From positions 29,286 through 93,285 of the forward strand of contig QPMI01000604.1 in the NCBI GenBank assembly GCA_004431415.1: a DNA stretch of 64,000 bases, given 5' to 3'. This DNA comes from Cyanophora paradoxa. Lineage: Eukaryota > Glaucocystophyceae > Cyanophorales > Cyanophoraceae. The notes beneath the pieces were generated by a model. The model saw only the letters and a list, made by a program, of their open reading frames with translations, was not told the DNA's origin and ran no database searches. Both the position numbers and the translations under genes were made by a program. Positions 1-10,260 of this stretch are shown here, one piece after another. Numbering within the stretch: the stretch's first letter is position 1; every line of letters starts with the position of its first letter.

Positions 1-115
1 CCACCCCAGTAAGCGCCGGAACACCCGGCGAGTGCCCGGCGAGCGAGGCGCGGCAAGCGACGGGCGGGCCTTGTTGTAGATGTCCTTGCAGTAGGCCATC
101 GTGCGGATGGGGTCT
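1..115 (-). CDS. Partial exon of an unidentified host gene running off the left edge
   Basis: On the minus strand there is an open stretch containing the residues MAYCKDIYNKARPSL that continues to the left edge without a stop. It looks like coding sequence because codon choice is GC3-rich as in the neighbouring real exons, but it is too short to assign to a family. It would lie head-to-head with the ribosomal protein gene that starts at 256. Confidence 0.25.
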
Positions 116-255
116 CACGCGTGCCCCGGACGCCGCAGCCCGGACGCCAGGCGCAGCCGTGGCGTAGGGGGACCGTCGGGTTCAAACCGGGGACGGGGGG
201 GGAATATCTGGTTGGGGTACAGCGACCTCCGTGTCTGGGAGTAACACCAGCAGCA

Positions 256-1448
256 ATGGGTGAGTGACAGCGCATCGCCGCCGACCGGCCCAGAGCCCCC
301 AGCTAGGCACCGCAGCGCTTGCGGCACGGCTAGAGAGAGCTCTCGCGCTCCTTGCCGGGCAACCCGGGCGCGAGAGGCATAGGATCGCGCTAGGTCGCCT
401 CCCGACTCGCCGCAGCACCAGCTGACGCATCCGCGCTCCTGCGCACTTCTTATGCAGCGGCGGCAACTACGGAGATCAAGCTCTTCAACAAGTGGTGCGT
501 GCTGGCGACCGAACCTCGTCAATCGCGTAGGCGGCTCACTCCGGCGGCCCCCGCCGCGCCTCAGGTCGTTCGACGATGTCGAGATCAACGACATCTCGCT
601 GGAGGTGCGCATATCTGGCGTGGGGCGGGTCGGGCGCGGCAGCGGCGCGGATCAGCAGCATACCGCGGCAGCTCGTTAAGCCGGCGGGGCTTGGGATCGC
701 AGCGATCATAGGCATATGGTCTGGGCAGCTCTGAGCTGAGGTCCCGCCCCGCGCCCGCGCAGGACTACATCGCTGTGAAGCCGAAGTATGCGGTGTACCT
801 GCCCCACACCGCGGGCCGCTTCGCCGCGAAGCGCTTCCGCAAGGCCATGTGCCCGATCGTCGAGCGCGTCGCGAACTCGATGATGATGCACGGCCGCAAC
901 AACGGCAAGAAGCTCATGGCCGTCCGCATCATGAAGCACGCGTTCGAGATCATCCACCTGCTCACGGACCAGAACCCGATCCAAGTGCTCGTTGACGCCA
1001 TCATCAACAGCGGCCCCCGCGAGGACTCCACTCGTATCGGCACTGCTGGTGTCGTCCGCCGCCAGGCCGTCGATGTGTCGCCCCTGCGCCGCGTCAACCA
1101 GGCGATCTGGCTCCTCACCACCGGCGTGCGTCCCGCCCCGCCTCGCCGCCTGCCGCCCGCCCGCCCGCCTGCTCGCTCGCCCGCCCGTCCGGATCCCTCA
1201 CCCCGCCCCGCCCCGCCCCGCCCCGCAGGCCCGCGAGTCGGCGTTCCGCAGCGTGAAGACCATCGCTGAGTGCCTTGCTGATGAGCTCATCAACGCCGCC
1301 AAGGTGCCCCGCGCCGCACCGCGCCGCCCCGCGCCTCCGCAGCCGCTGACGGGCTCGCGCGCGCGCGCGCCTCGCGCAGGGCTCGTCCAACTCCTTCGCC
1401 ATCAAGAAGAAGGACGAGATCGAGCGTGTCGCCAAGGCCAACCGTTAA
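256..1448 (+). CDS. RPS5: Small ribosomal subunit protein uS7 (eukaryotic RPS5), six exons
   Basis: The spliced product is the 40S ribosomal protein uS7/RPS5, which binds the 3' major domain of 18S rRNA in the small-subunit head. Recognisable stretches are [57 protein letters not shown] and the C-terminus [14 protein letters not shown]. By eye the exons are 256-259, 458-494, 565-604, 763-1125, 1229-1303 and 1380-1448, giving about 195 residues, normal for the family. The first coding exon is only ATGG. It is followed by GTGAGT and joins in frame to an acceptor at TATGCAG to give [10 protein letters not shown]. Introns start GTGAGT or GTGCGN and end GCAG or TCAG. The gene is intact and shows the splice grammar of this genome. 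The exon-1 choice is inferred; the rest is direct. Confidence 0.95.
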
Positions 1449-2287
1449 TTCGGCACCCGGCCGGGCGCGCGCCCCGCAAGCGCGCGAATGCAGTCGTCCG
1501 TCCGCCACAGACGCTCCATGTGCTGCTTCTGGCCGTCCTTGTACCGCTGCCCAATTTCACAAGCGGCCAGTCCTTTCCACCGCGTCCTCGCACGGCGGCC
1601 GCTCTCCGGGGGGCGGGCGGAGTCTAGGCCGGAGGGGAGGGGGTAAGGGCGGGGCGACCGGGGGCCTCCCGCGGCAGCGCCAGCCTGGTGCGATATCGGG
1701 ACGGCGAGAGCTCTCGCCCCTACCATGAAGCGCTCTCCTCTGGGACTCACAGGGCAGGACGGGCCGGGGCCCCGGGCTAGCTGTGAAGGCCGGATCCGTC
1801 GCTGCGGCGCGCACTCTGCTCGGGAGACCAGATATCTATTCGGAGCTCGAGATCTAGACTTCACGTCGACGTCGACGATGAGAGCTATCATGCATGACCT
1901 GGTCGCCGTTAAATCCCGATTTGCAAGTCGATGCGTGCTAGCTTGGCCTCGTTTGCGATTTCAATATTAATTGCAACCGTGAACTGATTTTCACACTTGT
2001 GCTTCAAAAAAGTGGACCGAATTCGAATTCGAAGAAGAACTTGGCAAGCGTACTAGGCAGAAAATAGTATGCAGCTAAAGGCTATCTACTGTATTACGGT
2101 ATAGTATCTAGTAGTACTGTGTAACGAGTCCAAAACGCTGACTCCGGGTTATAATGCAAGCGGCGCTATACTCTCACATCTAGATCTATGTAAAGCTTTC
2201 TACGAAGCTTTAATCTGCCTGAGCAAAAGCTTGGTGGAACAGTGCGACAGCTGAAAGTCAAGGAGACGGCCCGGCGCCGGCGCGCGC
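1449..2287. other. Intergenic region between RPS5 and the C2-domain gene
   Basis: No supported coding sequence. GC content falls sharply after about 1900, and there is an A/T-rich stretch around 1960-2230 with a TTCGAATTCGAA palindrome near 2022. It probably holds the 3' ends of the two convergent genes. Nothing else is recognised. Confidence 0.5.
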
Positions 2288-3447
2288 CTACAGGGTGGAG
2301 CAGTTGCGCAGAGAGGGCGCGCAGTTGCTCCAGAGGCGCCCCGCGCCGCAGCAGGCAAAGAGGCCCGGGGCCTCCACGTCGCCGGGGACCGGGGGCAGTG
2401 GGGGCACGCCCTTGCCGACCGGGCGCTCCCGGAACGAGAGGAGGTTCGAGAGCCAGCCGTCGCTCTGCTCGCCCCGCACATCCGCGTCGCTCGCGACGGG
2501 CAGGACGGCCTGGCTCCCGAAGCGGGTGTACCCCCCGTCCGCCGCCGAGATGCGGTCCGCGTAGTCGCTGTGGACCCTCGGAGGGGGCGCCGGGGAGACC
2601 GGCGGGGCGGCCGGCATGGGGGCCGCGGCGGGCGCGGGCGCGGCGCCGGCCGCGTTGGCAACGACGAAAGAGGCCCGGACGTTCACTGCGGCTCCCGCCT
2701 TCTTCGCGTTCTCGATCGGGACCTGCCGGGGTCCGAAGCCGTCAGGACGGGCGCGTAGGGTATGCAACTACGGATGCGAAACAGCGTACCCAAAGCTCGG
2801 CGACGTGCGGGGGCTGCAGGAGGCCGGAGATGTCCAGGGCGGCGGTACCCAGGCTCTTCTCGTCGCCCTTGACGGCGTCCTGGACCTGAGACGGGAGCCA
2901 GAGTCAGGGGCGGAGCCCGGATTCGGACGGCGCGGGCGGAGGCTCCATCGAGGGTAGTTGTGGTCACCTGAATCAAAAGTCGGGGCGCGCCTTCCGCCGA
3001 GGGCTCTGTTCCGGGGGGCGAGGTTAGCGCTTGGCGAGCGAGGATTGATCGCGGGCTGCCGCTGACCGGACGCGTATCCGCCCGGCGTCGACACGAACTG
3101 ATTCTTGGCCGTCGCCAGCGGAAGGAACGTCCACGACATCGCTGTTGCGCGCGAGGGGCGCGTGCAGAGTGAGATCGAGCTGCGTACTCGCTTTGAATGC
3201 GGGAGAGTTGCGCGCGCACCCGTCCCGTTCGCGAGGCACGTAACTATGATGCGAGGGTAGTCAGTACCGAGGTTGTGCACCTGCGGCATGCAAAGGTCAG
3301 CTCGGGACTTGGAACTCTCGATCCGAGCCGCTGCCCTAGCCGGAGTCCGCTCCCGGGCTCAGCGCGCGCGCGCGCGCGTTCATCATAGGCGACGCTGCGC
3401 ACCCCGAGGACCTGAACGAGGAGCTTCCCGTGTGCTCCCATTGGCAT
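2288..3447 (-). CDS. C2-domain-like protein, multi-exon
   Basis: The minus strand carries several short exons that read like one C2 domain followed by a low-complexity tail. The likely start at 3447 gives MPMGAHGKLLVQVLGV, a typical first C2 strand, cut by an intron at GTGCGC. Further pieces are VHNLGTDYPRIIVTCLAN after a GCCGCAG acceptor (near 3280), and VQDAVKGDEKSLGTAALDIS (near 2880), which resembles the later C2 strands. The last exon (2767 to 2288) is rich in Ala and Pro, with a C-terminus containing FACCGAGRLW. C2 domains usually bind phospholipid or Ca2+, but I cannot place the Ca2+-binding aspartates, so metal dependence is unknown. Exon borders are approximate. Confidence 0.5.
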
Positions 3448-4099
3448 GTCTTGAGCGTGAATTGCTGTACGGAACTGCCACGGAGGCGTCAGACTCGGTC
3501 AGAGGTCCGGAGCCGAGGCAACTATTGCAGCGGGGCTTCGATGATAGCTATAGTTGGCGCCAAGGGGGAGGCCCTGAGCTGCTCGGAAACTCGTCGCCGT
3601 ACCTTCACGCGTCGATGCTAGCCGGTGGATGCCGGTCTGCGCTGCCTGCAGCCGCGCTTCGCTTCGCTTGCTTTATGCTGGGGTAGAGGGCGCTTCGTGC
3701 GCAAGTCGCTAGCGCCTCCAGCTCTTGAGCGGTCCGCGAGGTCAGCGCCCAGCGCCGCGGCGCTAGCGCGACCGTCGGACGCTCCGCGGGATCCGAAGAT
3801 TCTTGATATAGCGAAGGGCCCTGGCGCCCCGCTATAGCTAGCGCTCCAGCTGCAGCGCCGGCGCCCCGCCCCGGCAGCCAAGCTACATTGCTACCAAGTT
3901 ATACACCGTGGCACTCAGTGACTGGGCCATGGCCAGCACTGCGGCAAGCGCACGCGCCCGTCTAGATCCCCTGCCCCCAGCCGCACTCGAGATCTCGCCT
4001 AAGCTCTGATCATGATGCAAATTAAAGAGTAAAGATCCATGCCATATCAAAGCCGGACAGAGCCCAAGGGCGCGGCGGGGCCTGTACAGTACTACCTAT
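3448..4099. other. Intergenic region upstream of the C2 gene
   Basis: No coding sequence I can support. Mixed GC-rich sequence holding the promoter of the leftward C2 gene and the 3' end of the leftward TPR gene. Confidence 0.4.
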
Positions 4100-7000
4100 C
4101 TATGGCGCCGCCCGCGGCCACCCGGCCGCTACATCGCGACCGAGGCGGCGGCCGGCCGATATCGACGCCGGGCTGGGCTCGGCCCAGGCTCAGCAGGGGC
4201 TGTAGTAGCGGCGGGAGGCGAGGCCCGGGACGCAGGGGACGAGCCGCTGGAGCAGGAAGGCGTGGCATCCCCCCGGGCCCTCCGCCCCCTCCTCCTCGTC
4301 CCTCTCCAGGTCCCCCGGGAGCGCCGGGAGCGCCCCCGGTCGCCGCGATGCAACCGCCGAGCTGCCGTGCCTGTTGCCAGAGGTCAGAAGAGGGGGGGAA
4401 GAAGCGGAGTGGGGTACGGCGCACGAGGAGCCGAAGGAGCGGAGGGACCCGGCGACGCAGAGGTACTCGAAGAGGGACCCCTCGCCCTCCCGCGCCGACC
4501 GGTCCTCGTCGCTCTCGTCCTAAAAATAGATCAGGATGTGGAGGGGGGCCAAGAAGGGAGGGGGGTACGCGTGCCTGGAGTGCGTCCGCGGAGTCGGCGA
4601 GGTCGTGGATGCGCTTCATCGCCTTCTTGATGCGGTCCAGCGCGTCGTAGTGGACGTCCGCCGCCTTCTGCGCGCCCCGGTCTGAGCGCTCAGACCATAT
4701 CTGATCTGATCTGATCTGACCGCGAGGGACGTGTGCGCCCGCGCGAGGAAGTTCTTCGCCTCCTCGTAACGGTGCAGCTGCGGGGGTACCGTAAATTTAA
4801 GAAGGGGTATAAGCATCGGCGGCGCGGGCCGCACATGCTCGCAGAGCCTCGCGGCGTGCCACAGGTCGTTGGCGCACTGCACCGACTCCGGGCCCTGCGC
4901 GGCCGCCCGTCGGCGAGGCAGAAGTAGGTAGGGCGAGAGGGGCGAGATAGAAGGGGGGTACCATGACGCGCTCGTGGAGCTCCATCGCCTCGAGGCAGAA
5001 ATCCAGCGCCTCCTTGAACTTGCGCTGTACCCGGGGGCTCAGAGAACGCGGGAAACGGTGGGGGGGGTACACCCGCCTTGGCGGAGAGGACGCGGGAGAT
5101 GTTCTGGAGGTCCCGCGCGACCTCCCGGTGGTCCTTCTGCGATTCGTGCGAACGAAGAAGAAGAAGCGGTCGGAATCCAGTACCCCAGGACCGCAAGGGG
5201 GTACGCACGCTGAGGGCGCGGCGGCGGATGTCGAGGGCGCGCTTGTGGTAGGCGAGGGCGTCGTCGAGGCGGTTGAGGCGGGCGCAGAGGGTCGCCACCT
5301 CCGAGACGTCCCCCGCCACGTCCGGGTGGTCCGGCCCTGAGGGGAGGAGGGAGGCAGACCCGTTCAGAACAGAGGAGGAGGGGGGGGTGGAGGAGGAGGG
5401 GGTAGGGGGCACCGAGCGCGGCCTCGTCGATCTGCAGCGCGCGCTCGTGCTGCTTCAGCGCGTCCCACAGCTGATGGGGGGTACGCGTCAGGACAAGGGG
5501 GGTAGGTAGGAAGGTCAAGGAGGGGGGGGGGGTACGGGGCGGGGCACCTGGCCCTGCTGGGCGTACAGGGATCCGAGGGCGTTGAGCCACGCGGAGAGGG
5601 CCCGGTGGTCCTTCCCCAGCTGCTGCTCCCGCGCCTGCGTCGGATCCGATCAGATCAGATCAGATCAGATCAGATCAGGTCTCTATGAGATCGCAGCAGA
5701 GGAAGGCGCGGGGCGGGCTGCTTGGGGGACGTTCGCCTAGAGCCGGGCCGGGGGGGCACACGCGCCTGGATCGCGTCGTGGTACAGCTTGAGCGCCTGAG
5801 GCAAGGGCGGGTGAGCGCCGGAGGGGCGGGGGCGCATGTGGAAGGGGCGGGCACCTCGTCCTTGTTGGTCTGGGCGCAGAGGGCGGCGAGGGAGCGGTAG
5901 AGGGTGACGACCTCCGTGGAGGCGAGCCCCAGCATGCGCTCGCTCGTGCTGATGGCGTTGCGGAGGGCGGCTCGGGCCTTTGCCGGGTCGTCCAGGGCCT
6001 CGTTGACGTGGGCGAGGCCGGCCGTGCACGCCGCGTAGAGCGAGCTCATGGGCCCCTGCGAGCGCGCCGCGATGCGCTGGGCGCGCTCGAGGAGGGGCAG
6101 GGCCTCGTCGTGGCGGCCGTGGTCGCAGTAGAGGCCCGCGAGGTTGCAGAGAAGGACGGCGAGGTCGGGGGCCTCCTCGCCGGGGGGCGTCCCCGGCAGC
6201 GGCGGGGGCAGGCCCAGCCGCCCGCCCATCGGCGGGGTGGAGGTCAGGTCCGCCGAGGCGCGGCGGCGCCCCGCGCCGTTCGAGCCGTCGCTGGCCCCGC
6301 TGGAGGTGCGGGAGATGATGCCGCCGGCGCCGGCGCCGGCGCCGGCGCCGGCGTCGACCGCGCTGGACGTGCGCGTGGGCGGCGGGGCCGCGGTCCCCGT
6401 CCGCCCGCCGTACACGCCCCTGCCGCCCGCCCGGCGCGCTCAGATCAGATGGGATCGGATCGGATCGGATCAGATCTGATCTGAGCGCCCACCGCTCGTC
6501 GAGAATGCGGATCGCGCGCGTGTAGTACCGCTCGGCGCGCTCCGCCTGGCCCATCGCCTGCTCAGACCCGATCAGATCAGATCAGATCCGATCAGAAAAT
6601 CAGATCAGATCAGATCTGAGCGCGCCTCGTAGAGCCCGGCGAGGTCGTTCAGGGCGGACGCGACGTTCGAGTGGAGGGCGCCGAGGGCGCGCCGGTTGGC
6701 GTGGAGGGCCCGCCGGTACGCCGCCCCTGCCTCCTCGTAGCGGCCCTGGCTGTGGAAGACGTGCCCCAGCCGCGAGAGCAGGGCGGCCACGGGCGGGCTC
6801 TCCGCCCCATGGTCCCGCTCGGCCTCCTCGATGGCCCGCTGGAGGCCCGTCACGAGCCGGTCCGTCTTGTCCTTGCCCGCCGAGCCGGTCCGGGGGCACC
6901 GGTCCAGCTCCGCCACGTTGAGGAGCGGCGCGATGCGCTCCACTGGCGTCGCGGCGAGGCGGCGCGAAGTTAGGGGCCGAGCTCGAGGCGTTGGCGGGAG

Positions 7001-7945
7001 CGCCCGGCGGACCTTTGGAGCGGCGCTCCGGAGTGGCGAGCCAGGGCCCCGGCGTGCTGCGCCCGTCCTCGCATTCGCTGTCGCTCCGCGATTCCTCGTC
7101 CCTGCGTGCCGGAACCGGTTACGGAGGGCGGGCGGGCGGGCGGAGGGGCGGGCGGACCACGGGTTGCTGCTGGGCGCGCGAGCCGGGATGAACTCGCCGA
7201 TGGTTTCGAGGCCGGTGAAGGTAGGCCGCCGCAGTCGCGACGAGCTCTTTCCCGGCGAGACGCGCTCGAAGCTCCCGCTCTGCGGCAGCGGAGACGACAT
7301 GTTGAACGACGAGTTGCGCCGCTGCTGCTCGTTCGCCAGCAGGAGCAGCATGCGCGCCGCGTGCCGCGACTTGTCCGGGTCCTGCATCTGCTCCAGCACC
7401 GCAACGGCGTCCTGCGGGTCTCCAGTCAGCAGCGCCCGCGGGGCGGGGGGCGCTTGGATCCCCGGAGGGCGACGCGGGCGGGCGGGCGGGCCTTGCCGAG
7501 CTCTGCCTTCGCGCGCTCCAGCTCCATGCGCGTCTTCTCGACTTCGCTGAAGCTCAGACTACGCGGCGGCGGTCGCCGCAGGCTCAGCTGGGGCGTGAGC
7601 TGGGGCGAGGGCTGCGGGCCGAGCGGAGTCGTGGCGTGGGCCGCGGGCGTTGCTTGCGCGCTGCTGGGCGCGGAGTCGGCGTTGCTCGGAGCTGCTGGCT
7701 TGACGGAGGGTGTGGCGGGCGTGGCGGGAGCATCATCTCGACGCGGGCTGGGGTTCTTGAACCCACGGAAAATGCCACCCTCCGTTTCGTCCGGCGGCGT
7801 GGCGCGGAGCGATGATCGGTCTGCGGAAGCGGCCGATGGGTTAGATTGGGCCCGGTCGGACGCGTCAACGCCAGCCGGCGTTGGCGTGCGGTCGTGGCGG
7901 GGAACTGGTCTAGCTCGGGTGCGGACCTGTGGACTTGTCGGTCAT
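4100..7945 (-). CDS. Kinesin-light-chain-like TPR repeat protein, multi-exon
   Basis: The gene reads leftward from a likely start at 7945 (MTDKSTGPH). An N-terminal Ser/Pro-rich region is followed by a short helical segment (FSEVEKTRMELERAKAELGK) and then LEQMQDPDKSRHAARMLLLL. Next comes a series of about 42-residue TPR units of the kinesin-light-chain type: GRYEEAGAAYRRALHANRRA with ALNDLAGLYEA, AERAERYYTRAIRILDERW, LLCNLAGLYCDHGRHDEALP, ALKQHERALQIDEAALGA and RLDDALAYHKRALDIRRRAL. TPR arrays of this kind are protein-protein scaffolds. No motor or kinase domain is seen, so the partner is unknown. Several introns contain GATCA/TCTGA pentanucleotide repeats. The C-terminal exons between about 4100 and 4620 (including MKRIHDLADSADALQ) are less certain, so the 3' border is approximate. 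Confidence 0.75.
4688..4722. repeat. GATCA/TCTGA pentanucleotide repeat in an intron
   Basis: A short run of TCTGA units lies in an intron of the leftward TPR gene. The same motif recurs at 5644-5690, 6436-6486 and 6566-6620 in this gene, and at 23643-23720 in the PNGase gene. Confidence 0.8.
5644..5690. repeat. GATCA pentanucleotide repeat in an intron
   Basis: Five or more consecutive GATCA units at an intron of the TPR gene, next to the exon that starts near 5640. Confidence 0.8.
6436..6620. repeat. Two GATCA/GGATC pentanucleotide blocks flanking a short exon
   Basis: Blocks at about 6436-6486 and 6566-6620 flank the small TPR exon encoding AERAERYYTRAIRILDERW. GATCA units alternate with GATCG variants. 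The paired placement in both flanking introns suggests the repeats spread as intron sequence. Confidence 0.75.
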
Positions 7946-10260
7946 CGTATACTGCTCCAGTCCGATCCGCTGAACGCCGGTCTCGCGGAAACGGCCGCTG
8001 GAGAGGGCAACCGACTTGCGCACGAAGCGTCCTGTACCCCAGCAAAAAACAACGAAGCGAATTCGAATTCGAAGCGCGGCGCCGGCGCCCGGCTGCCGAA
8101 CGTTAATTAAACGCTGCCGGCGCCGAATTCTCGACGCGTTAAGGTGTATATAGACTCACTGGAGAGGAGTTTCCTGGACATCGCCCAGCTAGCGCTGCAG
8201 CTGCCGCATGCGCGCGCGCAGTACTAGTGCACAGCGGCAGCTGCAGCAGGCTGCCAGGCTGCCACCAGCTAGGCTGCAGCCTGGCGGCTCCCTGCGAGCT
8301 CAACGAAGGCGGAATTCGAATCGACTCGACGAGTTCCTCAACCACGCCGCGGCGGCCGCGGCCGCCGACGTCCGACGGTCGGGCGCGTACAGCTGCAGCG
8401 TACGTATACGCGTACGGCGGCGTCCGAGTTGACGTTCGGTGCCGGCCGCGGCCGGCGCCGCCCGCGGGCCGGCGCCGGGGCGCGCGCACGGGCCTCGGGC
8501 ATGCGCAGGGGCCTGCAGCTGGTTCGCCCAATATTGCATATTGAAAGCTCGAGGTGTGCCAATTTGCAAGCTGGCATGCATATATGGGGGGGACATGGCG
8601 TCCGGTGGTAGCCGTGGCCAGTCCACTGGGCCATGGCCGGCGCTCCCCCCCCCCCCCCCCCCCCCCCCCCGCGCGCCAGACCAGGTGGTGGTGGCCAGCC
8701 CCGCGCGCCCATGGCCAGTCCAACACGTGGAAGTTTGGAAGCCCTGGAAGTTTAAAGCACCTCGCGATCGTAGTCCGCGGCTGTACATGTCCGCCGCCCT
8801 CCCTCGCCTCCGCGCCGCCTCTAGGTCTCCCTCCTCGGAGCTCCCTCCCGAGTCCCTGCTCCACTCCCGACTCCCTCCTCACCTCATGCAGTCCGATCAC
8901 CGGATTCCGGATCCTGACTCCTGAGCTCCGGATCCGACAGCCTCCTCAGAGACGATCATCGGATCGCGATCGAGCGCCCGCACGCGTACGGCGGCATGCG
9001 CAGCTCATGATCAGCGGCTCATGATTGATATCAATTGCAAGTACGTTTACTAACAGTCCCAGCTATACACTAGCTATAGCAATCTCGATTAGAGCTGTGC
9101 TCGCTGGGGGGGGCCGGGCCCAGCGGCCGCTGAAGCCCGGCGAGCGGCGCCCGTCGCTGGCCCGTCGCTGAGGTGGGGGTACCGCTAAAACCTGTCGAAA
9201 ACCTGCTGAAAACCAACCGAAAACCTATCTGTTCCGTTTAGTTTATTTCGTACAAGCTTTTAAGATGCGCGCGTACGCAAATGCAGATTTAATGCTTAGT
9301 TCCGCGAGCCATCTGTCAATTTCTGCGAGATAGAGGCCAGCGGCAGGCTGCTTTTGGGCGAAGCGGAGCGCCTGGATGCTCGAAAACAGTCGAAATTTAG
9401 CAAGATTGATCGGCTACGCCGACCTCGTCGACCTTCAGATGAGAAAAAAGCGGGATGGAGCTTTTTTTGGCGCCTGTCAGCCATAAAAAACGCTGAGCGA
9501 GGAGGTGTCGCTGGCGGAAAACGCCAAGCGTAGCGGCCGCTGGAACCTCGCGAGCGAAGCGACCACCAGCGACCACAGCCCTAATCTCGATAGGCCTATA
9601 TTGGTATAACTAGCCTAGAAGCGCTAGTTTAGGATACCGCCTGGTTCTAGTCGCCCGCCTGGCGGCCCTGGCCTGCCCAGTACTAGTGCCCGCCTCAGGG
9701 TCGCCTAGGCCGTGCGAGAAGCGGTCAAATTGGGTCAATCCGCCGCCCGCGGCCGGTCATGTTCGCTACACCGTCTTACAGGTCCGGTCGTCAATTCATA
9801 TTCTCGTGAATGGGCAACTCGCCGATTCATGCGAGACCGTCGGACTCGAGCTTTTTTCCCCTTGCGACGTTTCGCGTTCGCGCGTGCGTGGCGCGGGCCG
9901 GGAGTCGACGTCGGCCTGCAGCTGGGACTTCAAGCTTCACTCCATCCCGCCTCAGCAAGAAACAGCGCCGCCTAGGCCTGCGTGCCTCGTCGTCCCTCCT
10001 CGGGCCAGCAGCAGCAGCAGGCGTGTGCCTTCGGCACTTGCTCGCCTTAAAAGCTTCAAGGTTCGCAGGCGCGCGGTCGCCCAGTTTTAATTTTGACCGG
10101 TCGCGCGCGCGCGCCGGCCGCGGGCGGCGCGCGCCGCGGCGCCGGCGACGAGCTGCACGGCCCGCGAAGCCTTAGTCCTGTAGCATTCGGCCGAGGCCCG
10201 CGCGCCGCAGCTCGGCCTGCGCGCGAGGTCTGACCGGTGCCGCGGTGCGCGCGCGCGCAG
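7946..10260. other. Long intergenic region with a 26-base C run
   Basis: About 2.3 kb between the divergent TPR and starch synthase genes. No ORF here resembles a protein family. It contains an uninterrupted run of 26 C at 8645-8670, a patch of AAAACC-containing short repeats near 9185-9230, and several palindromic GC-rich patches. It should hold both promoters. No TATA box can be placed with confidence. Confidence 0.5.

Noticed and set aside
176-195. B-box-like GGTTCAAACC near RPS5
   Set aside because: The A-box-like sequence is too close and no cloverleaf can be drawn.
8645-8670. 26-C run as an assembly gap or joint
   Set aside because: Similar runs occur inside a normal intron (33506-33530) and as a G run at 21601-21619, so long C/G runs are a property of this genome; run lengths may still be inexact.
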